Of a stretch of DNA of 48,259 nucleotides, positions 29,199-38,306 are shown piece by piece. The first letter of the stretch is position 1; the number at the start of each line of letters is the position of its first letter. The notes beneath the pieces were generated by a model. It was given only the letters and a program-made list of their open reading frames with translations. It was not told the origin of the DNA and ran no database searches. The translations under genes and the position numbers were made by a program. The DNA comes from Pandoraea terrae (lineage in GTDB: Bacteria; Pseudomonadota; Gammaproteobacteria; Burkholderiales; Burkholderiaceae): contig NZ_CABPRZ010000037.1 in NCBI RefSeq assembly GCF_902459695.1, positions 1-48,259 on the forward strand. The letters run 5' to 3'.

Positions 29199-30065
29199 TC
29201 AGTCCTCGTCGCGCATTTCCCGGTGGCGAACGAGCACGCTCGATTCGGCCACGAAGCGCTCGCGCAGCGTCTGGGCGATATAGACGGAGCGGTGCTGGCC
29301 GCCGGTGCAGCCGATGGCGACGGTCAGGTAGCTGCGGTTGTCGCGCATGAAGCTTGGCAGCCACTTGTGCAGATAGTTCGCGATGTCGTCGATCATCTCG
29401 GCGACTTCTGGAATGGCCGACAGGAAATCGATCACCGGCTGATCACGGCCGGTCAGCGGCCGAAGCTGTATGTCGTAATACGGATTCGGCAGCGAGCGCA
29501 CGTCAAAGACGAGATCGGCATCGAGCGGCACACCATGCTTGAAGCCGAACGATTCGAACATCAGCGTGAGGCCGGCGTGTTCCTGTTGCACGAACTCCTT
29601 GATCCAACGGCGCAGCGCACTGGCGCGCAGGTTGCTCGTGTCGATCTGGTGGCCAAGCTCGGTCACGCTGTTGAGGAGCTCACGTTCTTTCTCGATGGCC
29701 TCCACGAGCGAGCCGGTCGGCGTCATAGTGTCCGTGGGCAGCGACGACAACGGGTGGCGGCGGCGCGTCTCGGAGAAGCGCTGGACCAGCGTTTGCGTGG
29801 TCGCGTTGAGGAACAGCACGCGCACGTCATGGCCGAAGCGGCGCAGGCCGCCGATGATTGGCGGCAGATCGGCAAGCGAGCCGCCACTGCGCGCGTCGAT
29901 GGCGACCGCGAGGCGGTCGTAATTCTGGGATCCGAGATATGCGGCCAGGTCAGGCAGAAAGCGCGACGGCAAATTGTCGACGCAGTAGTAGCCGGCATCC
30001 TCGAGGACGTTAAGCGCGAGCGATTTTCCCGACCCCGAAACGCCCGTGATGAGTACGATCTTCAT
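29199..30065 (-). CDS. rapZ: RNase adapter protein RapZ (nucleotide-binding)
   Basis: 288 residues. Walker A GVSGSGKS (residues 8-15) at the N-terminus and the C-terminal RNA-binding domain with [18 protein letters not shown]. In E. coli RapZ guides RNase E to the GlmZ small RNA; here its setting is the PTS-Ntr cluster (hprK, ptsN, rpoN). The ATG at 30065 ([11 protein letters not shown]) is the family start. Confidence 0.94.
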   Translation of the reverse strand: MKIVLITGVSGSGKSLALNVLEDAGYYCVDNLPSRFLPDLAAYLGSQNYDRLAVAIDARSGGSLADLPPIIGGLRRFGHDVRVLFLNATTQTLVQRFSETRRRHPLSSLPTDTMTPTGSLVEAIEKERELLNSVTELGHQIDTSNLRASALRRWIKEFVQQEHAGLTLMFESFGFKHGVPLDADLVFDVRSLPNPYYDIQLRPLTGRDQPVIDFLSAIPEVAEMIDDIANYLHKWLPSFMRDNRSYLTVAIGCTGGQHRSVYIAQTLRERFVAESSVLVRHREMRDED

Positions 30066-30122
30066 GGTTCGATCCGCGTGAACAGCTATCATGGTACGCG
30101 ATTGTGTCCGCGCGGTGTCGGC

Positions 30123-30135
30123 GGGGGGGGGGGGG
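30123..30135. repeat. G13 homopolymer tract upstream of rapZ
   Basis: Thirteen consecutive G on the plus strand (C on the minus strand), in the 122-bp gap between the PsiF-like gene and rapZ, 58 bp before the rapZ start. It is the longest homopolymer in the window and liable to length change by slippage, or to miscounting in sequencing. Confidence 0.9.
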
Positions 30136-30187
30136 CGGCCGAAGGACCGGCGCTCCGGAAGGAGCGCTGGTGCATCGCAAGAAGCGC

Positions 30188-30490
30188 TCAGGACTTCTTG
30201 CTGAGACAATCCTTCATGAACGCCTTGCGTTCGTCGCCGGTCTTGCCGGTGGCGTCCTTGTTGCACATCTTCATTTTTTCCTGCTGGGTCGGCGCCTTGG
30301 CCGGCGCAGCCGCGGACAGGCATTCCTTCATGTAGGCCTTGCGCTCATCGCCTTTCTTGTCGCCGGCTTGCGCGTTGCACGTCTTCATCTTGCTTTGCTG
30401 GGCGTTTTGGGCAGGTTGCGCATTTTGGGCGAAAACCGGCGATGCCAGGAGCGGGGACAGCAACAACACGAGCGCGAATGCTTTCTTCAT
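30188..30490 (-). CDS. PsiF family secreted protein, two repeats
   Basis: 100 residues with a signal peptide ([21 protein letters not shown]). The mature part has two PsiF repeats, each with the pattern KMK-x-CN...GDERKA-x-MK-x-CLS, so four cysteines in two pairs. PsiF is a phosphate-starvation-inducible protein in E. coli, of unknown function. The ATG at 30490 is preceded by GGAG. It stands between hprK and rapZ, an insertion into an otherwise standard cluster. Confidence 0.88.
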   Translation of the reverse strand: MKKAFALVLLLSPLLASPVFAQNAQPAQNAQQSKMKTCNAQAGDKKGDERKAYMKECLSAAAPAKAPTQQEKMKMCNKDATGKTGDERKAFMKDCLSKKS

Positions 30491-30601
30491 GGTTGTCTCC
30501 AGAGGTCGACATGCGGGGGACCGCCCGCGCATTACAGCATGAAAGAAAAGGCGCCGCAATCGCGGCGCATTATCTGCGCCGTTGCCGCATGGCAAGCGCC
30601 G

Positions 30602-31567
30602 TCAGAGCAGCTTGCCGTGCATGCCGTCGGGATCCTGCATGGCCTGGCGCTGTCGTTCCATGAAGTCCTTGAGCGTATCGATGCCGCGCAACTGCAGGAT
30701 GGTGTTGCGCACGGCAGCTTCGACGAGCACGGCCAGGTTGCGGCCGGCGGCCACTTGCAGGATGACCTTGTTGACCGGCAGGCCGAGCACGTCGACGGTC
30801 TGCGCTTCGAGCGGCAGGCGCTGGAATTCGCCGTCGGGGCGGCGCACCAGCTGGACGATCAGTTTCAGCTTCATCTTCCGCCGCACGGCGGTTTCACCGA
30901 AGATCGTCTTGATGTCCAGCAGGCCCAGTCCGCGGACTTCGAGCAGATTCTGCAACAGCGGCGGGCAACGGCCTTCGACAAAATCGGGCCCCAGACGCAC
31001 GAAATCGACCGCGTCGTCGGCCACGAGTCCATGGCCGCGCGAAATCAGCTCCAGACCGAGTTCGCTCTTGCCGAGGCCGGAATCACCCGTGAGCAGGACG
31101 CCCATGCCCAGAATGTCGAGGAATACGCCGTGCATCGTGCAGCGCGGCGCGAACACGCGCGAGATGTACATGCGCAGGCTATCGATGACGGAAGCTGTCG
31201 AAAGCGGGGTCGTGAACAATGGCGTCGACGAGCGTGTACAGCGCAGGACGAGATCGGGCGGGGCTTCGAGGCCGTCGGCCACGACCAGGAACGGCGGCTC
31301 CAGGGCAATAACTTCGCCCATGTGGCGCTTGCGGTTTTCGTCGGACAGGCGCTGGTAATAGCGCAATTCCGCCTCACCCAGCACCTGGATTCGGTTCGGG
31401 TGGATCAGGTTCAAGTGACCGACGAGGTCGGCGCTCGAGGTCGCCGTGGCCACGCTCTCGGGCGTGAAGCCGCGCTCCCAGCCTTCGTGGCCGGTCAGCC
31501 AGGAAAGACGCAAGGCGGCAGCGTTGTCGTCGAAAATGCTTTGCGCATTGATGCCTGTCAATTCCAC
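30602..31567 (-). CDS. hprK: HPr kinase/phosphorylase
   Basis: 321 residues. The Walker A loop [19 protein letters not shown] and the HprK signature [18 protein letters not shown] are intact. It phosphorylates or dephosphorylates a serine on HPr. In betaproteobacteria hprK lies with ptsN and rapZ and takes part in PTS-Ntr signalling rather than sugar uptake. The start is GTG: two GTG codons are adjacent (31570 and 31567), and the second has the better distance to GAGG. No HPr gene is in the window. Confidence 0.95.
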   Translation of the reverse strand: MELTGINAQSIFDDNAAALRLSWLTGHEGWERGFTPESVATATSSADLVGHLNLIHPNRIQVLGEAELRYYQRLSDENRKRHMGEVIALEPPFLVVADGLEAPPDLVLRCTRSSTPLFTTPLSTASVIDSLRMYISRVFAPRCTMHGVFLDILGMGVLLTGDSGLGKSELGLELISRGHGLVADDAVDFVRLGPDFVEGRCPPLLQNLLEVRGLGLLDIKTIFGETAVRRKMKLKLIVQLVRRPDGEFQRLPLEAQTVDVLGLPVNKVILQVAAGRNLAVLVEAAVRNTILQLRGIDTLKDFMERQRQAMQDPDGMHGKLL

Positions 31568-31631
31568 CACGTCGCCTCGTCTCTTCGTGTCATGGTTTGG
31601 CCGGCGCGGGCCGACCGGTCTTGCATCCGCC

Positions 31632-32087
31632 CTACGGTTGCCAGGCAGCCAGCGCCGAATGAACGGTTTCGGCTGACAGCGCGTGGGTGAGCGTATCGCG
31701 CATGGTGCGGTCGGACAGCAATTGGGCGATTTCGGACAAGATCTCGAGGTGCTGTTGGGTCGCTTGCTCGGGGACGAGCAGGAAGAACAGCAGCGAGACC
31801 GGTTGGCCGTCGGGCGCCTCGAACGGAATCGCTTCTTCAAGCCGCACGAATGCCGCCATCGGGTGCTTGAGCCCCTTGATGCGGCCGTGCGGAATGGCGA
31901 CGCCTTCTCCCAGACCTGTCGACCCGAGGCGCTCGCGCGCAAACAGGTTGTCGGTAATGGTGCTGCGGGCCAGTCCGGCGTTATTCTCAAACAGCATGCC
32001 GGCGTGTTCGAAGACGCGCTTTTTGCTGGTGACGGAAAGTCCAAGCAGGATATTGGACGCAGGTAGCAGTTTTACTAAACGGTTCAT
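31632..32087 (-). CDS. ptsN: Nitrogen-regulatory PTS IIA protein
   Basis: 151 residues, EIIA-Ntr family. The phosphorylated histidine is in [12 protein letters not shown]-terminus [22 protein letters not shown] is the usual start. It receives phosphate from the PTS-Ntr chain and regulates potassium and stress responses in related bacteria. It lies between hpf and hprK, with a terminator hairpin upstream that separates it from hpf. Confidence 0.95.
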   Translation of the reverse strand: MNRLVKLLPASNILLGLSVTSKKRVFEHAGMLFENNAGLARSTITDNLFARERLGSTGLGEGVAIPHGRIKGLKHPMAAFVRLEEAIPFEAPDGQPVSLLFFLLVPEQATQQHLEILSEIAQLLSDRTMRDTLTHALSAETVHSALAAWQP

Positions 32088-32197
32088 CTTGTAACGCGGG
32101 ACGCGCGGATGCCGCCCCCAACCCCCGATTGACCTCGCATTATAGACCACCTGCGGCACCACGCCGCACGGGTGCTGCCGCTTTGCTCCGGGCAGAC

Positions 32198-32219
32198 AAA
32201 GGGGCCGCAAAGCGGCCCC
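32198..32219 (-). terminator. Terminator after hpf
   Basis: On the minus strand GGGGCCGC (32219-32212) pairs with GCGGCCCC (32208-32201), loop TTT, followed by TTTGT. It is about 100 bp after the hpf stop. Confidence 0.75.
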
Positions 32220-32318
32220 GGTAACTCATCACGCTGCAGGCATGACCCGCGGGCGAAACCGGATGGCGGCGCACTGCGCCCTGGCGATTCGACTTCGCGT
32301 CACAACGGGCCAAGCGGC

Positions 32319-32678
32319 TTATTGCAGCGGCTCGGCAGGCAGTTCCTGATGTTCCTGATGCTTGATAGCCTCGTGCGCATGGCCCTGAAGCTTCGTCTTG
32401 TGCCGGATGACCTGACGATCCAGCTTATCGATCAGCATGTCGATCGCGGCGTACATATTTTCGTCACAACTTTCGACGAAAATCTCCTTACCCTTGAGAT
32501 GGACGGTGATATCCGCCTTTTGCCGCCTTTCCTTCTCTTTGTGATTGTCGACTGACAGTAGCACACTGACATCAATCACTTGATCAAAATGCCGGATTAC
32601 CCGATCCAGCTTGTTGATCACGTACTCGCGCAATGCGGGCGTGATGTCGAGATGGTGTCCACTGATCTTGAGATTCAT
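32319..32678 (-). CDS. hpf: Ribosome hibernation promoting factor, short form
   Basis: 119 residues of the HPF/RaiA (sigma-54 modulation protein) family: [20 protein letters not shown], the central [21 protein letters not shown] and [13 protein letters not shown]. It binds the 30S decoding region in stationary phase to form 100S dimers. The short length lacks the C-terminal dimerisation domain of the long form. GGAG precedes the ATG at 32678. It follows rpoN as in most proteobacteria. Confidence 0.94.
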   Translation of the reverse strand: MNLKISGHHLDITPALREYVINKLDRVIRHFDQVIDVSVLLSVDNHKEKERRQKADITVHLKGKEIFVESCDENMYAAIDMLIDKLDRQVIRHKTKLQGHAHEAIKHQEHQELPAEPLQ

Positions 32679-32818
32679 AGCTGCTCTCCTTGCTAATGTG
32701 CCGATGTGCAGGCTGCGCGCTGGATGTGGGCGCAAGCGGAGTTGCGAGCCAAAAAGGCAAGGCGCAACGTCACACGTCGGCGGTTTGCCCGTTAGCGCCA
32801 GGTCTGCGCAACGAGCTT

Positions 32819-34306
32819 TTACAAAGATTTGCGCAAATTGACTGCCGGAATGCGCAGTGCCTCACGGTACTTCGCGACGGTGCGTCGCGCCACCACGAAA
32901 CCCTGCTCTGCCAGCAGTTCTGCTATGCGGCTGTCGGAAAGGGGGGTATGGGGGTCTTCGGCTCCTATGAGTTGCTTGATGAGCGCGCGGATGGCGGTCG
33001 ATGACGCGGCGCCTCCGGCTTCGGTAGCCACATGCGAACCAAAGAAATACTTGAGCTCGAACGTGCCAAACGGAGTGAGCATGTACTTGCTCGTTGTTAC
33101 GCGTGAAATCGTCGATTCGTGTAAACCTAGGGTATCAGCAATTTCACGCAAAACCAAGGGCCGCATGCCTATTTCGCCGTGCGTAAAGAAGTTCTTCTGA
33201 CGCTCGACGATGGCTTGAGCCACGCGCAGGATCGTATCGAACCGCTGCTGGATATTCTTGATCAGCCAGCGCGCTTCCTGAAGCTGCTGCTGGAGGTTGC
33301 CGGTGCCTGGATCGCTGCGGTTATTACGCAAAATCCGTGCATACATCTCGTTGATGCGCAAACGCGGCATGACTTCCGGGTTGAGCTCGGCCAGCCAGCC
33401 CCCGCCTTGCCTGCGCACCACGACGTCGGGCACGACGTAATCGGCCTGCGGGCTGCCATAGGCGGCGCCCGGAAACGGGTCGAGGGAGCGGATCAGGTGG
33501 TGCGCGGCGCGCAGATTGTCTTCCGACACACCCAGCAGGCGGCGCAGGCGCGTGTAGTCGCGCGCAGCCAGCAATTCGAGATGATCCTGCACGATGCGCA
33601 GCGATAGCGTGCGCACGCCGCTCGAGGGCAGTCGCTGCAACTGCAATTTGAGGCATTCCGCCGCGTTTCGGGCACCGATGCCTGCCGGATCGAAGCTGTG
33701 CAGCAGGGCCAGCGCGGTCGTGATTTCTTCCGGCTCGACTTCCAGCTCTTCCGGCAGTTCCTGGGCGATGTCGTCCAGCGTATTGCCAAGATAGCCGTCT
33801 TCGTCGAGCGATTCGATCAGGAATTCCACCAGCGCCCGGTCGCGGGGGCTGGCCTTGGTCACGCGCAATTGCGCGAGCAGGTGCTCGCGAAGGCTCGGAT
33901 GGTCGACGTGCAGTTGCGGCCGGGCATTGTCGTCGTCGTCGCTGGCACTGCCGCTGCGGGCGAAGTCGTTCAGGCTCCAGTCACCGCCGTTGTCCTGCGC
34001 GCTGTCGTCGAAACGGGCTTCGCCGTCGAGTTCGCGCGTTTCCTCGCGGCTCTCGCCGGACGGACCGCTTTCCTGCGAGTCGCCGGACGGCGCACTGCGT
34101 TCCGTGCGTAAAGACCCGTCGGTGCCCACGCGAACGGAACCGGCGAGCCAGTCGTCTTCGCGTTCGAGCATCGGATTTTGCGTGAGGGCGTGCTCGACTT
34201 CCTGTTGGAGTTCGAGCGTCGACAGTTGCAGCAACCGGATCGATTGTTGCAACTGCGGTGTGAGGGTCAGGTGCTGCGAGGTGCGGAGTTGGAGCGTCGG
34301 TTTCAT
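32819..34306 (-). CDS. rpoN: RNA polymerase sigma-54 factor
   Basis: 495 residues. The Gln/Leu-rich activator region I ([20 protein letters not shown]), an acidic linker (about residues 60-115), the core-binding region, the helix-turn-helix and the RpoN box [15 protein letters not shown] are all present. It directs transcription from -24/-12 promoters with activator ATPases. The ATG at 34306 has AAGGCGAG seven bases upstream; an ATG at 34324 is less likely. Confidence 0.97.
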   Translation of the reverse strand: MKPTLQLRTSQHLTLTPQLQQSIRLLQLSTLELQQEVEHALTQNPMLEREDDWLAGSVRVGTDGSLRTERSAPSGDSQESGPSGESREETRELDGEARFDDSAQDNGGDWSLNDFARSGSASDDDDNARPQLHVDHPSLREHLLAQLRVTKASPRDRALVEFLIESLDEDGYLGNTLDDIAQELPEELEVEPEEITTALALLHSFDPAGIGARNAAECLKLQLQRLPSSGVRTLSLRIVQDHLELLAARDYTRLRRLLGVSEDNLRAAHHLIRSLDPFPGAAYGSPQADYVVPDVVVRRQGGGWLAELNPEVMPRLRINEMYARILRNNRSDPGTGNLQQQLQEARWLIKNIQQRFDTILRVAQAIVERQKNFFTHGEIGMRPLVLREIADTLGLHESTISRVTTSKYMLTPFGTFELKYFFGSHVATEAGGAASSTAIRALIKQLIGAEDPHTPLSDSRIAELLAEQGFVVARRTVAKYREALRIPAVNLRKSL

Positions 34307-34356
34307 AGCGTGTCTCGCCTTCATTGTAGAGGCTTTGTCACGTCAGCGGAACCGCC

Positions 34357-34379
34357 CCCTGCCCGAATCCGGGGCAGGG
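34357..34379. other. Hairpin in the lptB-rpoN gap
   Basis: An 8-bp stem (CCCTGCCC at 34357-34364 with GGGCAGGG at 34372-34379, 7-base loop) about 20 bp after the lptB stop. It has no T run on the minus strand, so it may protect an RNA end or slow transcription between lptB and rpoN rather than fully terminate. Confidence 0.4.
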
Positions 34380-34400
34380 TATACACACGGAAATTTCGCT

Positions 34401-35192
34401 TTACATCCGGAAATTTTCGCCGAGATAAACCCGACGGACGCTTTCGTCGGATACGATCTGGTCCGGTGTGCCGGAAGCGAGGACGCTGCCTTCGCTGATG
34501 ATATACGCGTGATCGCAGATGCCCAGCGTTTCACGCACGTTGTGGTCGGTGATCAGGACACCGATGCCACGGTCTTTCAGGAACCGTACGATGCGCTGGA
34601 TTTCGAGCACGGCGATCGGGTCGACGCCCGCGAACGGTTCGTCGAGCAGAATGAAACGCGGTTGCGTGGCCAGCGCGCGGGCGATCTCGACGCGGCGGCG
34701 TTCGCCGCCCGACAGCGACAGCGCCGGGTTCTCGCGCAGATGCGCGACCTGGAGTTCGTCGAGCAGCGATTCAATGCGTTTGTCGATCTCTGCTTTCTTC
34801 AGCGGCTTGCCTTGCGGATCGATCTGCAGTTCGAGCACGGCGCGTATGTTCTGTTCGACCGTCAGCTTGCGAAACACCGACGCTTCCTGCGGCAGGTACG
34901 ACACACCCATGCGGGCGCGTTCGTGAATCGGCAGCTCACCGATGGCGGCGCCGTCGAGCATGATCTGGCCGTCGTCGGCCGGCACGAGCCCGACGATCAT
35001 ATAGAACGACGTGGTCTTGCCCGCGCCGTTCGGGCCGAGCAGGCCGACCACCTCGCCGCTCTTCACGTCGAGCGAGACGTCTTTGACGACCGTACGGGCG
35101 CCATACTGTTTCTTCAACTGCCGGACGACGAGTGCGCTTTGCTTGCCCGGCTTGGCGGCTGCCGTTTCGGCAGCGGTGGCGGCATTATTCAC
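34401..35192 (-). CDS. lptB: LPS export ABC transporter ATP-binding protein
   Basis: 263 residues. Walker [10 protein letters not shown], signature [15 protein letters not shown], Walker [14 protein letters not shown], and the LptB-typical Q-loop [12 protein letters not shown]. With LptFG it powers LPS extraction from the inner membrane. The start is a GTG at 35192, overlapping the lptA stop by 8 bp; the extra 20 residues before the ABC core are Ala-rich. An in-frame ORF continues upstream through lptA but is only a shadow. Confidence 0.95.
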   Translation of the reverse strand: MNNAATAAETAAAKPGKQSALVVRQLKKQYGARTVVKDVSLDVKSGEVVGLLGPNGAGKTTSFYMIVGLVPADDGQIMLDGAAIGELPIHERARMGVSYLPQEASVFRKLTVEQNIRAVLELQIDPQGKPLKKAEIDKRIESLLDELQVAHLRENPALSLSGGERRRVEIARALATQPRFILLDEPFAGVDPIAVLEIQRIVRFLKDRGIGVLITDHNVRETLGICDHAYIISEGSVLASGTPDQIVSDESVRRVYLGENFRM

Positions 35193-35940
35193 GCGGATTC
35201 CCGATGCGGTTGGAGGGGTTGAGCTGCATGCCGTCGGCGCTGGGCGCCGGCGCCGCGGCGGCCCCGGACGCATTGCCTGCAGGCTTCGCGCTGGCCGGGG
35301 CACTGCTGCCGGCCAGCGGCTGCGCGGCGTTGCGCGGTGCGAGCGTCGCGCGCACACGGCCCTTCGGATTGTTCGGATTGACCTGATCCGAGCCGCCATT
35401 GGCGGTGTAGACCTCGTTGTAGGTATCGTAGACGATCACGCTGCCGTGAACTTCGTCGAGCACCTTGGTGCCGCCGGCCAGGCGTTTGAGCACGGCGCGC
35501 GTGGTCAGCGTCGCGACTTCCGTCTTGCCGTTGTAGTTGATCTTCTCGCCCCAGCCATCGATGTATTCGTCGACGCCATCGCGCTTCTGGCGCATATAGG
35601 CGAGACCGCCGGCGCGGGCGAAGGCGGTGGCGTACTGATAGCCCTCGGGATCCTGGGTCACTTCGACACGCTCGGCCTTGAGCAGGATCGTGCCCTTGGT
35701 CATCGTCACGTTGCCGGTGAAGATGTTGACCTGCTTCAGGTCATCGTAGGTCATGCGGTCCGATTCGATGTTGAGCGGCTTGTCGCGATCGGCGTGTTCG
35801 GCGTGCGCGGCCGGCGCAATCATGGCGCACAGCAGGCCGAGCGTCGCCAGAATCCGGCTGAACGGGCCTAAAGGGCCTAAAGGGCCGAAAGTGCCGAAAC
35901 GGACAGCGGGGACGGGTCGCAGAAAAGGACGATCGGTCAT
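35185..35940 (-). CDS. lptA: LPS transport periplasmic protein LptA
   Basis: 251 residues. A cytoplasmic N-terminal stretch precedes the signal hydrophobic core (residues about 30-45, cleavage after AHA47). The OstA/LptA domain follows ([39 protein letters not shown]). It forms the periplasmic bridge carrying LPS to LptDE. The C-terminal 60 residues are Ala/Pro/Ser-rich and beyond the usual fold. Residues 15-26 are encoded by four 9-bp tandem repeats, which makes the N-terminus unusually long. Confidence 0.94.
   Translation of the reverse strand: MTDRPFLRPVPAVRFGTFGPLGPLGPFSRILATLGLLCAMIAPAAHAEHADRDKPLNIESDRMTYDDLKQVNIFTGNVTMTKGTILLKAERVEVTQDPEGYQYATAFARAGGLAYMRQKRDGVDEYIDGWGEKINYNGKTEVATLTTRAVLKRLAGGTKVLDEVHGSVIVYDTYNEVYTANGGSDQVNPNNPKGRVRATLAPRNAAQPLAGSSAPASAKPAGNASGAAAAPAPSADGMQLNPSNRIGNPRE
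35864..35899. repeat. Four 9-bp tandem repeats inside lptA
   Basis: Units on the plus strand are GGGCCTAAA, GGGCCTAAA, GGGCCGAAA and GTGCCGAAA. On the minus strand they encode [12 protein letters not shown], just before the signal-peptide core. Being a multiple of three, copy-number change would alter length without a frameshift. Confidence 0.9.
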
Positions 35941-35947
35941 GGAGGCT

Positions 35948-36565
35948 CTATGGTTTCGCGCCGGCAGGCGCAGGCGGGCGCGCGCCGAGTTCGGCAGGCT
36001 GAATGGTGCCGCGTACGTTGCCGAGCAATTGTACGGCCCGCGTGGTGTTATTGAAAATCATGCCGCTGGCGTTCATGACCGATTGACCGCGGAACAACTG
36101 CACCGGCTTTTCGGTACGGACGATATCCTCGTTCACGAGCACCTGGAAGTGCTCGGACAACGCGTGCATCTCCGGGTCGCGCGGGCCGGGCTGTCGCGTG
36201 ACCACGGCGTCGTCGTAAAGATCGACGATCGACATGTCCGCGTTCAGCGTGCCGCGCTTGCCGGTCGCCGTGACTTCAGGCTGATCGGGCGTGAAGGCGC
36301 GCACGGCCGGCAATGTCATGGCCGTGGTCGCATCGTCTTCGAAGTGCACCAGATGCACGGCGTTGACGCGGTACTGCGTCTGGCCGGTCGGCGACAGCAT
36401 CGAGATGACGAGACTGTCGGCGTAATAGTCGGGGATGTGGCGCTTGACGTAAGGCGTGCTGTCGCCGCCGGACGGCAGCGTGCGCTGAACCATCCAGTAG
36501 GTGCCGGCGGCGATGGCCGCGAGCAAGGCGGCGGCGATCAACGAAGCAGGGCTGGCGCGTCGCAT
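35948..36565 (-). CDS. lptC: LPS export ABC transporter periplasmic protein LptC
   Basis: 205 residues: one N-terminal membrane helix (about residues 8-26) and a periplasmic beta-jellyroll. Family features are YYADSLVISMLSPTGQTQYRV, HFEDDATTAMTLPAVRAF, and FRGQSVMNASGMIFNNTTRAV. It bridges LptBFG and LptA. The gene stops 7 bp before the lptA start and follows kdsC by 9 bp. Confidence 0.94.
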   Translation of the reverse strand: MRRASPASLIAAALLAAIAAGTYWMVQRTLPSGGDSTPYVKRHIPDYYADSLVISMLSPTGQTQYRVNAVHLVHFEDDATTAMTLPAVRAFTPDQPEVTATGKRGTLNADMSIVDLYDDAVVTRQPGPRDPEMHALSEHFQVLVNEDIVRTEKPVQLFRGQSVMNASGMIFNNTTRAVQLLGNVRGTIQPAELGARPPAPAGAKP

Positions 36566-36574
36566 CCGGGGCCC

Positions 36575-37117
36575 TTAGTCGAGCGCCTGCGCGAGCAGGC
36601 AGTCGTAGTGGCCCTGTGCACGCAACACGAAATCGCACACCTCGCGCACTGCGCCACGGCCGCCTGCCGCCGCAGCCACATAATGGCAGCGCGATTTCAC
36701 ATCGTCGTGGGCGTTGGCGGGGGCGGCGGCGAATCCGACGCGCGTGAGTACCGGCAGGTCGGGCCAGTCGTCGCCCATGTGGCCGCAGACGTCTTCTTCG
36801 ACGCCCAGCGCCGTGCGCAGATGGTCGAAGGCCTCGCGCTTGTCGTGGACACCCTGATAAACATGTTCAATGCCGAGATCGGCCGCGCGTTTGGCGACGA
36901 TCCCGGATTTGCGGCCGGTGATGATCGCGAGCGTCACGCCGGTCGAGGCGAGCATCTTGAGGCCGTGGCCGTCGAGCGAATCGAACGCCTTGATGGTCTC
37001 CCCCTCGGGGCCGTAGCGCAGGCGCCCGTCGGTCATGACGCCGTCGACGTCGAAGACCATCACGCGCAGACGCGCCGCGCGGGCCGTGGCGCGGGTGTTG
37101 TCATGGAACGCGTTCAT
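36575..37117 (-). CDS. kdsC: 3-deoxy-D-manno-octulosonate 8-phosphate phosphatase
   Basis: 180 residues, HAD-superfamily class C0 without a cap. Catalytic aspartates are in FDVDGVMTDGRL, the Lys/Thr motifs in AIITGRKSGIV, and the acidic motif in HMGDDWPDLPVL. It frees Kdo from Kdo-8-phosphate for LPS. Its ATG overlaps the kdsD stop by 4 bp (ATGA). Confidence 0.96.
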   Translation of the reverse strand: MNAFHDNTRATARAARLRVMVFDVDGVMTDGRLRYGPEGETIKAFDSLDGHGLKMLASTGVTLAIITGRKSGIVAKRAADLGIEHVYQGVHDKREAFDHLRTALGVEEDVCGHMGDDWPDLPVLTRVGFAAAPANAHDDVKSRCHYVAAAAGGRGAVREVCDFVLRAQGHYDCLLAQALD

Positions 37118-38097
37118 ACCACCTTCGCTGCGAACAGGTCGTGAACGTTCAGCGCGCCTTGCAGCGTGCCGTCGGGCAGGGTGACCAGCAATTGCGTGAT
37201 GCCGTGGCGCTCCATCAGTTCGGCCGCCTCGGCGGCGAGATGATCAGGCCCGATCGTGCGCGGTTTGATGGTCATCACCTCGGTCAGCTTGAGCGTGCGG
37301 AAATCCAGCGTGCGCTCGAGCAGGCGGCGCAAGTCGCCGTCCGTGAAGATACCGACGACCTTGCCGTCGTTGTCGACGATGGCCGTCATGCCGAGCCGCT
37401 TGGCAGTGATCTCCAGCAGCGCTTCGGACAGACTGGCTTCCTGGCCCACGCTCGGCACCTGATCGCCGGTCCGCATCACGTCGCGCACGAAGGTCAGCAG
37501 GCGGCGGCCGAGCGCGCCGCCCGGATGCGAGCGGGCGAAGTCGTCAGCGCCGAAACCGCGCGCTTCGAGCAATACGACAGCCAGGGCGTCGCCCAGCGCA
37601 AGCGCGGCGGTGGTGCTCGCGGTCGGGGCGAGGTTGAGCGGGCAGGCTTCCTTCTCGACGTGGGCGTCGAGATGGACGTCGGCCAGCTTGGCGAGGCTCG
37701 ACGCGTCGTTGCCGGTGAGCGCGATCAGCTTGGCGCCGGTGCGCTTGACCAGCGGGAGAATGCTGACCAGTTCGGCCGTTTCGCCGGAATTCGAGAGGGC
37801 GACGACGACGTCGTCGGCCGTGATCATGCCCAGGTCACCGTGGCTGGCCTCGGCCGGATGGACAAAGAAGGCAGGTGTGCCGGTGCTCGCGAACGTGGCG
37901 GCGAGCTTGCGGCCGATATGCCCCGATTTGCCCATGCCGGACACGACCACGCGGCCGCGACAATCCAACAGCAGGCCGAGGGCGTCGGCAAAGCTGTCGT
38001 CAAGGTGCGCGGCGACGCGTTCGATGGCGTCGGCTTCGATGCGCAACACCCCGCGGGCAAGCTCGAGCGCCCGGCCTGAATTGATTTTCGCTATCAT
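37114..38097 (-). CDS. kdsD: Arabinose-5-phosphate isomerase (KpsF/GutQ/KdsD family)
   Basis: 327 residues. An SIS domain (VVVSGMGKSGHIGRKLAATF, ALSNSGETAEL) is followed by two CBS domains (about residues 210-325). It converts ribulose 5-phosphate to arabinose 5-phosphate, the first step of Kdo synthesis, and heads the Kdo/LPS transport run on the minus strand. The ATG at 38097 is the family start; the upstream in-frame stretch looks non-coding. Confidence 0.96.
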   Translation of the reverse strand: MIAKINSGRALELARGVLRIEADAIERVAAHLDDSFADALGLLLDCRGRVVVSGMGKSGHIGRKLAATFASTGTPAFFVHPAEASHGDLGMITADDVVVALSNSGETAELVSILPLVKRTGAKLIALTGNDASSLAKLADVHLDAHVEKEACPLNLAPTASTTAALALGDALAVVLLEARGFGADDFARSHPGGALGRRLLTFVRDVMRTGDQVPSVGQEASLSEALLEITAKRLGMTAIVDNDGKVVGIFTDGDLRRLLERTLDFRTLKLTEVMTIKPRTIGPDHLAAEAAELMERHGITQLLVTLPDGTLQGALNVHDLFAAKVV

Positions 38098-38306
38098 GCG
38101 CGGAGTATAGCAAAACCCGGGAGAACCCGAGGATAGCCGCGCCAGTGCTGGCTCGGCGGCCTTCCGCCCGCGTCCGGTACGCATCCAGCGTGGTTCGGCT
38201 GGCACGGGGCTTGCGTTCACGCGGTTTTCAAGGCGCCCGGGTACACTGGCGGGGCGCGCCCCGGCGCCCGCGCGCACCACGCATTCCACTGGAACCTTAC
38301 GCATCG

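Noticed and set aside
30104-31690. 528-codon plus-strand ORF opposite hprK
   Set aside because: Shadow of hprK and the PsiF-like gene; it also runs through the G13 tract and has no domain.
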